Positions 8,132 to 14,848 of a stretch of DNA of 64,000 bases are shown in pieces. This DNA comes from CBDUVZ01 sp965370805 (GTDB lineage: Bacteria > Hydrothermota > Tepidihabitantia > Tepidihabitantales > Tepidihabitantaceae). The notes below the pieces were generated by a model, which saw nothing but the letters and a program-made list of their open reading frames with translations, was not told the DNA's origin and did no database searches. Numbering within the stretch: position 1 is the stretch's first letter; each line of letters starts with the position of its first letter. The stretch lies in contig CBDUVZ010000001.1 of assembly GCA_965370805.1 (NCBI GenBank), forward strand, positions 16,152 through 80,151, in the 5' to 3' direction. Both the position numbers and the translations under genes were made by a program.

Positions 8132-8679
8132 TCGGCGATGAAGACCGCGGCTGCGACGACACTCGTCCAGATGCCGCGCTTGTCACCGATGGCGCTCTGG
8201 GTTGTGTTCTGAGTGCGAACGATTTTGCCTGATATCCGCCAGATTTCTTTGCGCTCGTCGTAGCTCGTGTCGGGATTGAAGCGGACCCCGAGCGTCGTGG
8301 CGAGCATCTGAGCCGCCAGGTCCTCAGCGTAATCGCCGGCTTGCCGCACGCGCTCGCCGAAGGAATGGTATTCGGAGAGGTAGCCAAACTGGGAGGGCTC
8401 TTTCGGCACCGCCACACCGATCGAGGCGGAGAGCAGGCGATGGGGTTCATTCGTGGCGTTGTCGCTCATGACGGTGAACAGCACTTGACCGGGCGTGAGC
8501 GTTTCCAGGGCGCGCCGTCGGGAAATTATCCGGCAGTGAGGCGGAAGGATTGAGGAGACGCGGACCAGGTTGAAGGAGGCGATACCGGCGTTGCGCAGGG
8601 CGGCTTCGAAGCTCGCCAGTTTCTCCCGGTGGCGGCCGACACCTTTGGTGAGGAAGAGCCTGCTGGGGAGGATTTTCAT
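8128..8679 (-). CDS. pdaD: Pyruvoyl-dependent arginine decarboxylase
   Basis: A 183-residue protein of the pyruvoyl ArgDC family, which self-cleaves between two serines to form a pyruvoyl cofactor and makes agmatine from arginine for polyamine synthesis. The cleavage motif VSSILPP has Ser42-Ser43; IGVAVPKEP, YLSEYH and ATTLGVRFNPD are also as expected. It is downstream of tRNA-Ala and the cyclophilin-like gene on the same strand with no good promoter of its own, so all three may share a transcript. It is convergent with the SpoIID gene, overlapping 4 bp. Confidence 0.93.
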   Translation of the reverse strand: MKILPSRLFLTKGVGRHREKLASFEAALRNAGIASFNLVRVSSILPPHCRIISRRRALETLTPGQVLFTVMSDNATNEPHRLLSASIGVAVPKEPSQFGYLSEYHSFGERVRQAGDYAEDLAAQMLATTLGVRFNPDTSYDERKEIWRISGKIVRTQNTTQSAIGDKRGIWTSVVAAAVFIAD

Positions 8680-8720
8680 CCGCTGTCAGCGCCCTTCGGG
8701 CCGAGGGTTCATGACTGGAA

Positions 8721-8793
8721 TGGAGCAGACCAGGGTTGAACTGGCGGCCTCCAGAGTGCGATTCTGGCGCTCTCCCAACTGAGCTACTGCCCC
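8721..8793 (-). tRNA. tRNA-Ala (CGC anticodon)
   Basis: Read on the minus strand all four stems form: acceptor GGGGCAG/CTGCTCC (one G-U), D-stem GCTC/GAGC, anticodon stem CCAGA/TCTGG with loop ATCGCAC (anticodon CGC, codon GCG), and T-stem GCCAG/CTGGT with loop TTCAACC. The discriminator is A; CCA is not encoded. Its first 10 bases overlap the end of the cyclophilin-like gene, whose TAG stop lies at tRNA positions 8-10. Confidence 0.92.
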
Positions 8794-9233
8794 GTTTCTG
8801 CCGGCCCGCTGCCGGTTTCCTGTTCGTTGTCGGTCGCGGCGGGCCGATCGTCGGCTGCCTGCTTCTTGACCACCACGCGGATGCCGCGACGCTCACGCTG
8901 GATGCCGCGGAAGTCGGCGTGGTTGTGCTCGAACGAGCCGATTACGGTCACCGGACTGGTAGTCACGGGCGTCTCGTCCGTACTCTTCGGCGTCGGGCCG
9001 AAGAAAAGGCACAAGTCCGGTCCGTCGGGCCAGTAGGCGATGTCGCCGACTTTGACTTCTTCCACCGGCTCGGTGTTCTCAGACTGCAGCTTGACCGGGA
9101 AGTAGACTTCCTCTCCCCAGGTTTCGCCGTGAGACTCGAACGGCAGGAGTTGCCAGATACTTTCGGCCAGCGCCGAGTCAAGAAGGGTTCCGGTCAGTTT
9201 GACTCCGCCGACATCCATCCGAATTGATTTCAC
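8784..9233 (-). CDS. Cyclophilin-like fold protein (TM1367 type)
   Basis: A 149-residue protein; the first ~115 residues match the small cyclophilin-like family (PF04126): IWQLLPFESHGETWGEEVYF, VKVGDIAYWPDG and LCLFFGPTP. The family has a peptidyl-prolyl isomerase-like barrel but no demonstrated activity that I know. The C-terminal ~35 residues are low-complexity (AADDRPAATDNEQETG). The start is a GTG at 9233, 7 bp after a TAGACT -10 box, so it is probably leaderless. The stop lies inside the tRNA-Ala gene. Confidence 0.82.
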   Translation of the reverse strand: MKSIRMDVGGVKLTGTLLDSALAESIWQLLPFESHGETWGEEVYFPVKLQSENTEPVEEVKVGDIAYWPDGPDLCLFFGPTPKSTDETPVTTSPVTVIGSFEHNHADFRGIQRERRGIRVVVKKQAADDRPAATDNEQETGSGPAETGQ

Positions 9234-9240
9234 GTGCAGG

Positions 9241-9268
9241 AGTCTAGAAGAGCCGGGAGGAATGTCAA
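9241..9268 (-). promoter_or_regulatory. Sigma70-like promoter, predicted leaderless cyclophilin-like gene
   Basis: Minus-strand TTGACA, 16 bp, TAGACT, then 7 bp to the GTG at 9233. It may also drive the downstream tRNA-Ala and pdaD. Confidence 0.7.
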
Positions 9269-9295
9269 GAAGACGGACAGGGACCGGGATGACGG

Positions 9296-9727
9296 CTATT
9301 CTTCGTCCTGGATGAGTTCCAGAACGATATCCTGTTGCTTGAGGCGTTCGCGAAGGGGCTTGGTTATTGCTTCGGTGCGGAATTCCTTCCAGCGGCTGAA
9401 CTCGGCCCGGTCGTCGTTCAGCGCTGTCCGGAAGCTCGAGAAGGGATGCTCATCTTTGAGCGCGGCCTCGAGCCGGGTGCGCAGTTCCGACCGGCTCACC
9501 GTCTCAATGAACTCCTGCATTGCCTGGTAGCCACGGCGGCCTGACAGCGGCGCCAACCGGATATAGCGCTCGTGCTCGGCTTTCGCCTGCTCGACAACGC
9601 GATTGCGGTTCCACGCGAGTACCGGTATTACGTCGCCGGTTTCAGCGTCGAGGTAATGATTGGTTCCCGGCAGGTGGCTGTCCAGAACGAAGAACAGGTC
9701 CCAGGCCGACACCCTGATAGTGCGCAC
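9296..9727 (-). CDS. UPF0158 family protein
   Basis: The central part (NHYLDAETGDVIPV, RYIRLAPLSGRRGYQAMQ, FIETV) is typical of UPF0158, an uncharacterised cytoplasmic family of about 150 residues. An upstream TTG at 9760 is open in frame, but that TTG is the first half of a TTGACG -35 box. With the -10 box TACAAT ending 5 bp before the GTG at 9727, the GTG is the better start (143 residues, MRTIRVSAWDLFF). The upstream FG-GAP gene ends 13 bp before the -35 box, so this promoter may give independent expression. Confidence 0.8.
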   Translation of the reverse strand: MRTIRVSAWDLFFVLDSHLPGTNHYLDAETGDVIPVLAWNRNRVVEQAKAEHERYIRLAPLSGRRGYQAMQEFIETVSRSELRTRLEAALKDEHPFSSFRTALNDDRAEFSRWKEFRTEAITKPLRERLKQQDIVLELIQDEE

Positions 9728-9732
9728 CGGTG

Positions 9733-9760
9733 ATTGTAGCTCTGATGGTTGCGCCGTCAA
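9733..9760 (-). promoter_or_regulatory. Sigma70-like promoter, predicted leaderless UPF0158 gene
   Basis: Minus-strand TTGACG, 16 bp, TACAAT, then 5 bp to a GTG. It lies inside the longest open frame, which therefore overstates the protein's N-terminus. Confidence 0.65.
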
Positions 9761-9772
9761 CTGCCGGGATTC

Positions 9773-10873
9773 CTAGTCCCAGTCAAACACGTCGCCGGGA
9801 TAGAATCGGAAGATATCGTCCCGCAGTTCAAGCCAGCCGCTGACGTTCCCGGAGGTGTAGCGACAGACCGGGCCGCACAGGCGTTGCGCCTGGTCTGTCA
9901 CCGGCAGCAGCCGCCATTCGCCGTCCTGGAGTGCGGCGAAGCTCTTCGAAGGCCCGGCAGGGCGGGACCCGGGCACGAAATAGCCGTAGCCGACTAGGGT
10001 ATCACCGACATTGAACAACGTCAGTTTGCCGGCGGGCAGGACCTGTTTCTTGGTGAACCATTCCTGCCAGGGGAACGGGTTGGTCGTGAGAGCGAATGAA
10101 TCCGGACCGGACTGGTACAGGGCCGCATAGATGCTCGGACGCAGTTCGGTGTAGACCGCGGTGAGCACCGGCAGTTCATCGGGGTAGTCTTCCAGCCGCG
10201 AACTGCCGAGGAGGTTGACGGTCATGCCTGCTCCCCAGTCAATGCCGGCGAGGTATTCGGACACGGGGTCAAGGCCGGAATCGGTCGCCCGGTAGACTCT
10301 CAGCAAACGGGTGGTCAGCAGTGAGTCGACCGGCGACAGCTCAAGGGTGATGATTTCGGTGGATGAGTCGCCGTCGATGTCGCAGGCGACCGCGGCAGTG
10401 ACCCAGGCGCCGGACAGGTCGAAGGTCTCGTCATGGATGGAATCCGGGCCGAAGTGGACGACCCGGCAGGAGTCAGCGGTGAACAGGAGGAGTTCGGAAA
10501 GGCCGTCGGAGTCGATATCGCCCGAAGTCCAGGCATGCCCGGCGAGTCCGGCATCGGGAGTCGTGAACCCCAGGAGCGGCGGGCTCTGCCAGACCGCCCG
10601 GAACTCGTCGGCTTCGAACCGGAGCAATGCAACCCGGCAGATTCCGGCGCGGGCCTTTCCCGAACCCGGCCTGGACGGCAACCGGAGCGAGCCGAGGTCT
10701 TGAACCACGAGCAGGTCGTCGATGTCGGACGTGACGAACCGTCCGGAGTGGATGGAAACGACGTCGGGCAGGGGAGAGCGACCCAGCATCGAGGGTCGGT
10801 GCTCTGCGGTCTGAGCCGGTGCGATTGCAGCGGCAGTGAAGAGCAGGACGACCAGGGCCGCGGTCCGTTTCAT
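9773..10873 (-). CDS. Secreted FG-GAP/VCBS-like repeat protein
   Basis: A 366-residue protein with a signal peptide (MKRTAALVVLLFTAAAIAPAQT). It has FG-GAP-like calcium-loop motifs: SDIDDLLV, SGDIDSDGLSELLL and ACDIDGDSSTEIIT. Such repeats form an integrin-like beta-propeller. No sorting domain or catalytic motif is visible, and the C-terminus (YPGDVFDWD) ends at the last blade. The promoter ends 6 bp before the ATG, so the mRNA should be leaderless. Cargo or partner unknown. Confidence 0.78.
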   Translation of the reverse strand: MKRTAALVVLLFTAAAIAPAQTAEHRPSMLGRSPLPDVVSIHSGRFVTSDIDDLLVVQDLGSLRLPSRPGSGKARAGICRVALLRFEADEFRAVWQSPPLLGFTTPDAGLAGHAWTSGDIDSDGLSELLLFTADSCRVVHFGPDSIHDETFDLSGAWVTAAVACDIDGDSSTEIITLELSPVDSLLTTRLLRVYRATDSGLDPVSEYLAGIDWGAGMTVNLLGSSRLEDYPDELPVLTAVYTELRPSIYAALYQSGPDSFALTTNPFPWQEWFTKKQVLPAGKLTLFNVGDTLVGYGYFVPGSRPAGPSKSFAALQDGEWRLLPVTDQAQRLCGPVCRYTSGNVSGWLELRDDIFRFYPGDVFDWD

Positions 10874-10879
10874 CGGGCA

Positions 10880-10907
10880 AAGATAATGGCAGGAAGCGGC
10901 ATGTCAA
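10880..10907 (-). promoter_or_regulatory. Sigma70-like promoter, predicted leaderless FG-GAP gene
   Basis: Minus-strand TTGACA, 16 bp, TATCTT, then 6 bp (TGCCCG) to the ATG at 10873. Confidence 0.7.
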
Positions 10908-10920
10908 TTCCGGGCATTAG

Positions 10921-10975
10921 CCCGAAAACCGACATAGAAATCTTACCACAAAGGCACGAAGAGCACGAAGCCGCA
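10921..10975 (+). repeat. Dispersed intergenic repeat copy
   Basis: CCCGAAAACCGACATAGAAA is followed by CCACAAAGGCACGAAG, closely matching 4118-4148 and 28462-28486. The rest of the 10908-11200 gap has no supported gene. Confidence 0.65.
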
Positions 10976-11201
10976 ATGTGCCTTACGCTTGACGCAAGAT
11001 GCACAGCGCCGGGCAGAAAGAGGGGCAGGTCTGATACCGTCGGTTTTCATACCCCGGCGGAGGATGTCAGGCAGAAAGCGCCCCGCTTCTGTGTGCGGCT
11101 TTCCGGTATTCGGGATCGCTGGCCAGGGTCGGTTCAGCCAAATGCCCACACGTGAACGGGCTGTGTCGTTCTTGGCAGGAACTATTAGTATATTCAAGTC
11201 A

Positions 11202-11222
11202 AGTATTATGAAACTTAATACT
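11202..11222. promoter_or_regulatory. Inverted repeat AGTATTA-N7-TAATACT, possible operator
   Basis: A perfect 7-bp palindrome in an AT-rich patch, centred about 26 bp upstream of the -35 box of the DUF2089/DUF4097 operon. Position and symmetry suit a dimeric activator or repressor. The regulator is not identified; the DUF2089 HTH protein in the operon is one candidate. Confidence 0.4.
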
Positions 11223-11237
11223 AAGCGAACCTGTTCC

Positions 11238-11265
11238 TTGACATCTGTGTCTAAAGGGGTAGAAT
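11238..11265 (+). promoter_or_regulatory. Sigma70-like promoter of the DUF2089/DUF4097 operon
   Basis: TTGACA, 16 bp, TAGAAT (5 of 6 in the -10 box). Transcription would start near 11272, giving a leader of about 110 nt before the SD-preceded ATG at 11381. The leader contains in-frame ATGs that I regard as untranslated. Confidence 0.65.
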
Positions 11266-11380
11266 GGAGATGATGAATACGAACTTCAAGAAAGTTAAGG
11301 CCAGAGCGGTCAGTGAGTCAACTTCTACGAGAGCATTATTAGTGGTTTCTGATGCGCGCAGTCGCGCAAGGGAGGATCTG

Positions 11381-11773
11381 ATGAGCAGTAATGGCAATGT
11401 GGGACTGATGCTCGGTCTGGTTGCGCTGGCTGGCGTTCTGTCTGTTGCGTGTGCCGGTACGGCAGTTGTCGGGGCGGAACAGGGCCTGATGCCTGAGGTA
11501 GAGGTTGTCGCTCGCGTGCCTGAGCACCTTCGCGGCGTGATGCCTGAGGTAGTGGTAGTTGCTCCAGGTCCCGAGAGGGTACTGGATGAAGTGGCTGTTG
11601 TGGCGGAAGTCCCCGAGCTTCTCCGGGGAGTCATGCCCGAGGTTGCTGTGATTGCTGAAGCCCCGGGCTATCGACCCGGCCTGATGCTGGGAGTGGCGGC
11701 ACGCGGTGGTGCGGTTATTTCACTGCATGCTGTCCTGGCCGGCGACCAGCCGAGTGACGGCGGCGTGAACTAG
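11381..11773 (+). CDS. Secreted/membrane protein with internal MPEV repeats
   Basis: A 130-residue protein started at the ATG at 11381, which has the SD GGAGG six bases upstream; the frame opens earlier, at 11264, inside the promoter. Residues 8-30 are hydrophobic (GLMLGLVALAGVLSVACAG), a signal or anchor. Degenerate repeats follow: MPEVEVVARVPEHLRGV, MPEVVVVAPGPER, DEVAVVAEVPELLRGV, MPEVAVIAEAPGY. The C-terminus is hydrophobic (GVAARGGAVISLHAVLAG). I recognise no family. It is the first gene of the operon, 10 bp before the DUF2089 gene. Confidence 0.65.
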   Translation: MSSNGNVGLMLGLVALAGVLSVACAGTAVVGAEQGLMPEVEVVARVPEHLRGVMPEVVVVAPGPERVLDEVAVVAEVPELLRGVMPEVAVIAEAPGYRPGLMLGVAARGGAVISLHAVLAGDQPSDGGVN

Positions 11774-11783
11774 GAGGCAGAAG

Positions 11784-12158
11784 ATGAAGCACAATGAGAT
11801 ACTTGCCCGGTGCCCGGTGTGCGAATCGAAGATGGTCATCTCCGAATTGAAGTGCGAGTCATGCGGAACTTCGGTGCAGGGGCGGTTTGACATACCGGTC
11901 CTGTGCCAGTTGCCGCGTGACCTGTACGAGTTCCTGCTGGTGTTTGTGCGGAGCCGCGGGGTAATCCGCGAGGTCGAACGGGAGTTGGGGATTTCGTATC
12001 CCACGGTTCGGGCCAGGCTCGATTCGGTAATCGCGGCGCTCGGGTTCGGTGACCGGGTTCCGGACGTGGACCGTGACCATATCATTGAGATGCTGGAGCA
12101 GGGCGAGATTTCACCGGAAGAAGCCGAGAAGATGCTTCGGGGCGAAGAAGAGGAGTAG
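11784..12158 (+). CDS. DUF2089 zinc-ribbon/HTH protein
   Basis: A 124-residue cytoplasmic protein. A zinc ribbon uses Cys10, Cys13, Cys24 and Cys27 (CPVC, CESC). A helix-turn-helix follows (SRGVIREVERELGISYPTVRARLDSV), giving the DUF2089 family, likely a transcription regulator. The tail, IIEMLEQGEISPEEAEKML, is the same short helical motif found at the N-terminus of the DUF4097 and SHOCT-like proteins downstream. It begins 10 bp after the first gene with SD AGGAGG. It could autoregulate the operon. Confidence 0.85.
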   Translation: MKHNEILARCPVCESKMVISELKCESCGTSVQGRFDIPVLCQLPRDLYEFLLVFVRSRGVIREVERELGISYPTVRARLDSVIAALGFGDRVPDVDRDHIIEMLEQGEISPEEAEKMLRGEEEE

Positions 12159-12167
12159 GAGGACGAG

Positions 12168-13064
12168 ATGAGCGAAGAAAGAGAAAGGGTCCTGGGGATG
12201 CTTGAGGAAGGGAAGATAACCGCGGACCAGGCGGCTCGCCTGCTCGAGGCGCTAAAATCCGGGCGGCCGCATCCGGCAGCAAGCCGGAGCAGGCACTTCC
12301 ACCGGCGCGTCGCACGGCTGTCCGTGAGTGAGCTGGACCGGATTCCGGATATCGTGGCGAGCGCGGTTTCGTCGGCGGTGAAGTCCGGACACTGGCCCCG
12401 AGGCGGCGAAATCAAGACCGAATTCCCGGGAAAGAGCAGTCTGTACCTGAAGAACGTCAGCGGTGACATCGAGGTTGAAGCCTGGGACGGCGATGGTATC
12501 AAGCTCGAGAGTGTGGGCCGGATGACCAGGATTCGCGAGCGGGACGAACGGGTGATGATCCGTTCCATCTCCGGAGACATTCAGGCCAAGGTCCCGCACG
12601 AAGTCAGGCTGGAACTGACGTCCGTGTCCGGTGACGTCGAAGTGGCCGGCACGAACGGCAGGCTCGGGCTCAGGAGTGTCTCCGGTGACGTTGACCTGAC
12701 GGACCTGACCGGTGAACTGAAGGCGGATATTGTGTCCGGAGAACTGAAACTGGTTCGGTTCCAGGGAAACCTCGAAGTTGAGAGCAAGTCGGGCGATATC
12801 GAACTGGAACCGGTGGGTGAGTTCTCAGGAAAGGTGAGCAGCAAGTCCGGTGATATCGAGCTCCGGCTCAGGCCGGATGCGGATGTGGTGCTGGACATGG
12901 AGTGTGAGGAGGACGGTGAAGTGTCGGTCGATCTCGGTTTTCCGTACGAGTCGCTTGAGGAGGGCGAAAGGTTCCTGAAGTTGAAGCTCGGGAACGGCAG
13001 CCGGATTCTCAGGCTGAAGACCCGCAAGGCGGACATCACGGTGAGCGAGGCAAAGGAGGAATAG
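12168..13064 (+). CDS. DUF4097 adhesin-like beta-helix protein with SHOCT-like N-terminus
   Basis: A 298-residue protein. Residues 8-27 (VLGMLEEGKITADQAARLLE) form a SHOCT-like helix pair. From ~residue 80 repeated SGDIEVE / SGDVEVAG / SGDVDLT / SGDIELEP / SGDIELRL strands form the DUF4097 (LiaG-like) right-handed beta-helix. No signal peptide is visible, so it is probably cytoplasmic. In Firmicutes DUF4097 proteins occur with PspC/LiaF envelope-stress membrane proteins; here two small membrane proteins follow immediately. SD GGAGGACGAG precedes the ATG. Confidence 0.82.
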   Translation: MSEERERVLGMLEEGKITADQAARLLEALKSGRPHPAASRSRHFHRRVARLSVSELDRIPDIVASAVSSAVKSGHWPRGGEIKTEFPGKSSLYLKNVSGDIEVEAWDGDGIKLESVGRMTRIRERDERVMIRSISGDIQAKVPHEVRLELTSVSGDVEVAGTNGRLGLRSVSGDVDLTDLTGELKADIVSGELKLVRFQGNLEVESKSGDIELEPVGEFSGKVSSKSGDIELRLRPDADVVLDMECEEDGEVSVDLGFPYESLEEGERFLKLKLGNGSRILRLKTRKADITVSEAKEE

Positions 13065-13253
13065 ATGATACGCGGCATACTCTGGGGAGTAATCATTATC
13101 GCTATCGGCCTGTGGGTCTGGCTGGCCAACCTGGGCGTGATAACGTCCGGAATTGTGTTCAGCCGTGACTGGCCGGTCATTATCATCGTCGTCGGCGCGA
13201 TGACGGTTGCCGAGGGTATTTCCCGGTACGTTCGTCGGCGGGGGCGGAGATGA
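13065..13253 (+). CDS. Small membrane protein, LiaF/DUF5668-like
   Basis: A 62-residue protein with two predicted membrane helices: ILWGVIIIAIGLWVWLANLG and WPVIIIVVGAMTVAEGI, followed by an Arg-rich cytoplasmic tail (RYVRRRGRR). The W-P-x-I-x-I-x-x-G pattern in the second helix is typical of the LiaF/DUF5668 transmembrane region. Its ATG follows the stop of the DUF4097 gene directly, with SD AAAGGAGG inside that gene. Confidence 0.75.
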   Translation: MIRGILWGVIIIAIGLWVWLANLGVITSGIVFSRDWPVIIIVVGAMTVAEGISRYVRRRGRR

Positions 13254-13510
13254 GGCGGCTCCGTTGGGGAATTGCAGTCCTGGTTCTGGGGTTGTGGATA
13301 TGGCTGTCAGCCTTGGGCGTACCCTACATATCGTTCAGCAGGAACTGGCCCCTGTTGCTGGTTGCGTTCGGCATCTTCGTCATTGTGCGCCGGGTGAGGA
13401 AGTCCGTGCGCCGGCGCCGGCGCAACGCCCGGGTTATCATCACTGATCTTGAAAGCGGCAGGGTGGACGTCGAGGAAGCAATCAGTGAAATCAAAGGGAG
13501 GAACGGATGA
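13250..13510 (+). CDS. Small membrane protein with cytoplasmic SHOCT-like tail
   Basis: An 86-residue paralogue of the preceding protein: helices ILVLGLWIWLSALG-like and NWPLLLVAFGIFVIV, then a strongly basic segment (RRVRKSVRRRRR). Unlike its neighbour it has a C-terminal extension, ITDLESGRVDVEEAISEIKG, which matches the MLEEGKIT..EA motif of the cytosolic operon proteins. It overlaps the preceding stop and the next start by 4 bp each, so the three genes are tightly coupled. Confidence 0.72.
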   Translation: MRRLRWGIAVLVLGLWIWLSALGVPYISFSRNWPLLLVAFGIFVIVRRVRKSVRRRRRNARVIITDLESGRVDVEEAISEIKGRNG

Positions 13511-13866
13511 GCGACGAGAAAGCGAGAATCCTCAAGATGCTGGAGGAGAAGAAGATCACCGCGGACGAAGCGGCGCGGCTGCTGGATGCCATGTCGGAAG
13601 CCGGGACCGAGGAGTACCAGAACCGGTTCCTGAAGGTCAAAGTGTGGGAAGGCGGCTCGGACAAGGCGAAGGTGAACATAACCCTGCCGATTTCGCTGGT
13701 GAGGATGGGGTTGAAGATGGCATCCGAGCACGACAAGGCGAAGATTGCCGGTGCAGATGTTGACCTCAGACAGGTGTCCGAAGCTCTCGACCGAGGAATC
13801 ACCGGCAAGATTATCGAGGTGGATGATGACGAGAGCGGCAAGCACGTGGAGGTGTGGCTGGAGTGA
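13507..13866 (+). CDS. SHOCT-like domain protein
   Basis: A 119-residue soluble protein. Residues 8-27 (ILKMLEEKKITADEAARLLD) are almost identical to the N-terminus of the DUF4097 protein. The remainder, FLKVKVWEGGSDKAKVNITL then PISLVRMGLKMA, resembles the conserved partner domain of DUF4097 clusters, ending in GKIIEVDDDESGKHVEVWLE. It is the last gene of the operon. Probably part of a complex assembled through the shared motif; function not established. Confidence 0.75.
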   Translation: MSDEKARILKMLEEKKITADEAARLLDAMSEAGTEEYQNRFLKVKVWEGGSDKAKVNITLPISLVRMGLKMASEHDKAKIAGADVDLRQVSEALDRGITGKIIEVDDDESGKHVEVWLE

Positions 13867-13879
13867 GGGCAGCGTACCC

Positions 13880-13907
13880 TTGACAGGGTAACGGCCGAGT
13901 CTATACT
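13880..13907 (+). promoter_or_regulatory. Sigma70-like promoter of the M15 peptidase operon
   Basis: TTGACA, 16 bp, TATACT. The -10 box ends 14 bp before the ATG at 13922, leaving a leader of roughly 7 nt and no SD. Confidence 0.7.
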
Positions 13908-13939
13908 GGGCGCAACTTCTCATGTCAGTAGTTGCGCCC
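13908..13939 (+). promoter_or_regulatory. Perfect 10-bp hairpin enclosing the start codon
   Basis: GGGCGCAACT (13908-13917) pairs with AGTTGCGCCC (13930-13939). The 12-base loop contains the ATG at 13922. Transcription should begin at about the first arm, so the stem would form at the extreme 5' end of the mRNA, or act as an operator on DNA. Confidence 0.55.
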
Positions 13940-14848
13940 TTGCTTGTCAATGCGGCCCGGTGCCGGGCCGGTGTTCTTGTGGTCCTCGGACTGATCGCTC
14001 TGCACGGCTGGTCCGAGTGCGGCACACTGGAGGTGAACGGCCGGAGCTACTCCTGGGACGTGGTCGGTCGATTCGTGATGCCCGGGGAGACGCTGCACCT
14101 GGTTGTTCCCGGAGGCGGGGCCGGCTGGGCGGCATCCGATGGCGAACTGTGCGGCGCGGGTCCTGATCGGGCCGACTGGATAGCCCCGGCCGAGGCCGGA
14201 CTGTGCCCGATTACGGTGACCGGCAGGGATGGGGTCACACTCGTCAATGCGTTCGTGATGGTTCCAATCGACAGCGTGAAAGACGGGATACTCAACGGGT
14301 ATGAGATCGGCCGGTATCCTGATACCAGCCACTTCCCGGACTTCGACGTGCCGCGGGGTTTCATCGAAGTGACACCGGAGAATATCGATACGCCCCTTTC
14401 GCCCAGGCATACGCTCCGGGAGTTCGTGTCGCGGCAGTCGTGGGACTGGCCGAGGTACCTGGTGCTGCGGGAAAACCTGGTATACAAGCTGGAGCTTCTG
14501 ACCGATATCGTCGTGGCCAAAGGGCATCCCTGCGAACGGCTCACGGTGTTCAGCGGGTTCCGGACCCCGGCGGTCCAGAACCGCCGGGGCTCGCCGCACA
14601 GCGCCCATATTTACGGCGGCGCGGCGGACCTGTACGTTGACGCGGACAGCAACGGTATCATGGACGACCTGAACGGCGATAGCTGCGTGAGTCTGGCTGA
14701 CGCCCGGCTCCTGGCCGGCTATGTTGACGAACTTGAACAGGCGCACCCGGAACTGGTCGGCGGCTGTGGTTGGTATCGGGGCAGCAGGCACCTCGGGCCG
14801 TTTATCCAGACCGACGTCCGGGGAGAACGAACTCGGTGGCCACGATGA
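13922..14848 (+). CDS. Exported M15-type peptidase (D-Ala-D-Ala carboxypeptidase fold)
   Basis: A 308-residue protein with an N-terminal hydrophobic segment (GVLVVLGLIALHGW). The C-terminal domain (about residues 155-300) has the Peptidase_M15A signature: FSGFRTPAVQNRRG, SPHSAHIYGGAADLYVD (zinc ligands His and Asp in HIYGGAAD) and GGCGWY. The family cleaves or binds peptidoglycan stem peptides. An N-terminal beta-rich part (residues 35-115) is unassigned. An EF-hand-like DADSNGIMDDLNGD insert may bind calcium. It is the first gene of a three-gene wall operon and overlaps the L,D-transpeptidase start by 4 bp. Confidence 0.82.
   Translation: MSVVAPLLVNAARCRAGVLVVLGLIALHGWSECGTLEVNGRSYSWDVVGRFVMPGETLHLVVPGGGAGWAASDGELCGAGPDRADWIAPAEAGLCPITVTGRDGVTLVNAFVMVPIDSVKDGILNGYEIGRYPDTSHFPDFDVPRGFIEVTPENIDTPLSPRHTLREFVSRQSWDWPRYLVLRENLVYKLELLTDIVVAKGHPCERLTVFSGFRTPAVQNRRGSPHSAHIYGGAADLYVDADSNGIMDDLNGDSCVSLADARLLAGYVDELEQAHPELVGGCGWYRGSRHLGPFIQTDVRGERTRWPR

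Noticed and set aside
10433..11155. 240-residue plus-strand frame opposite the FG-GAP gene
   Set aside because: Mostly antisense to the FG-GAP gene and then through a dispersed repeat; no homology or SD.
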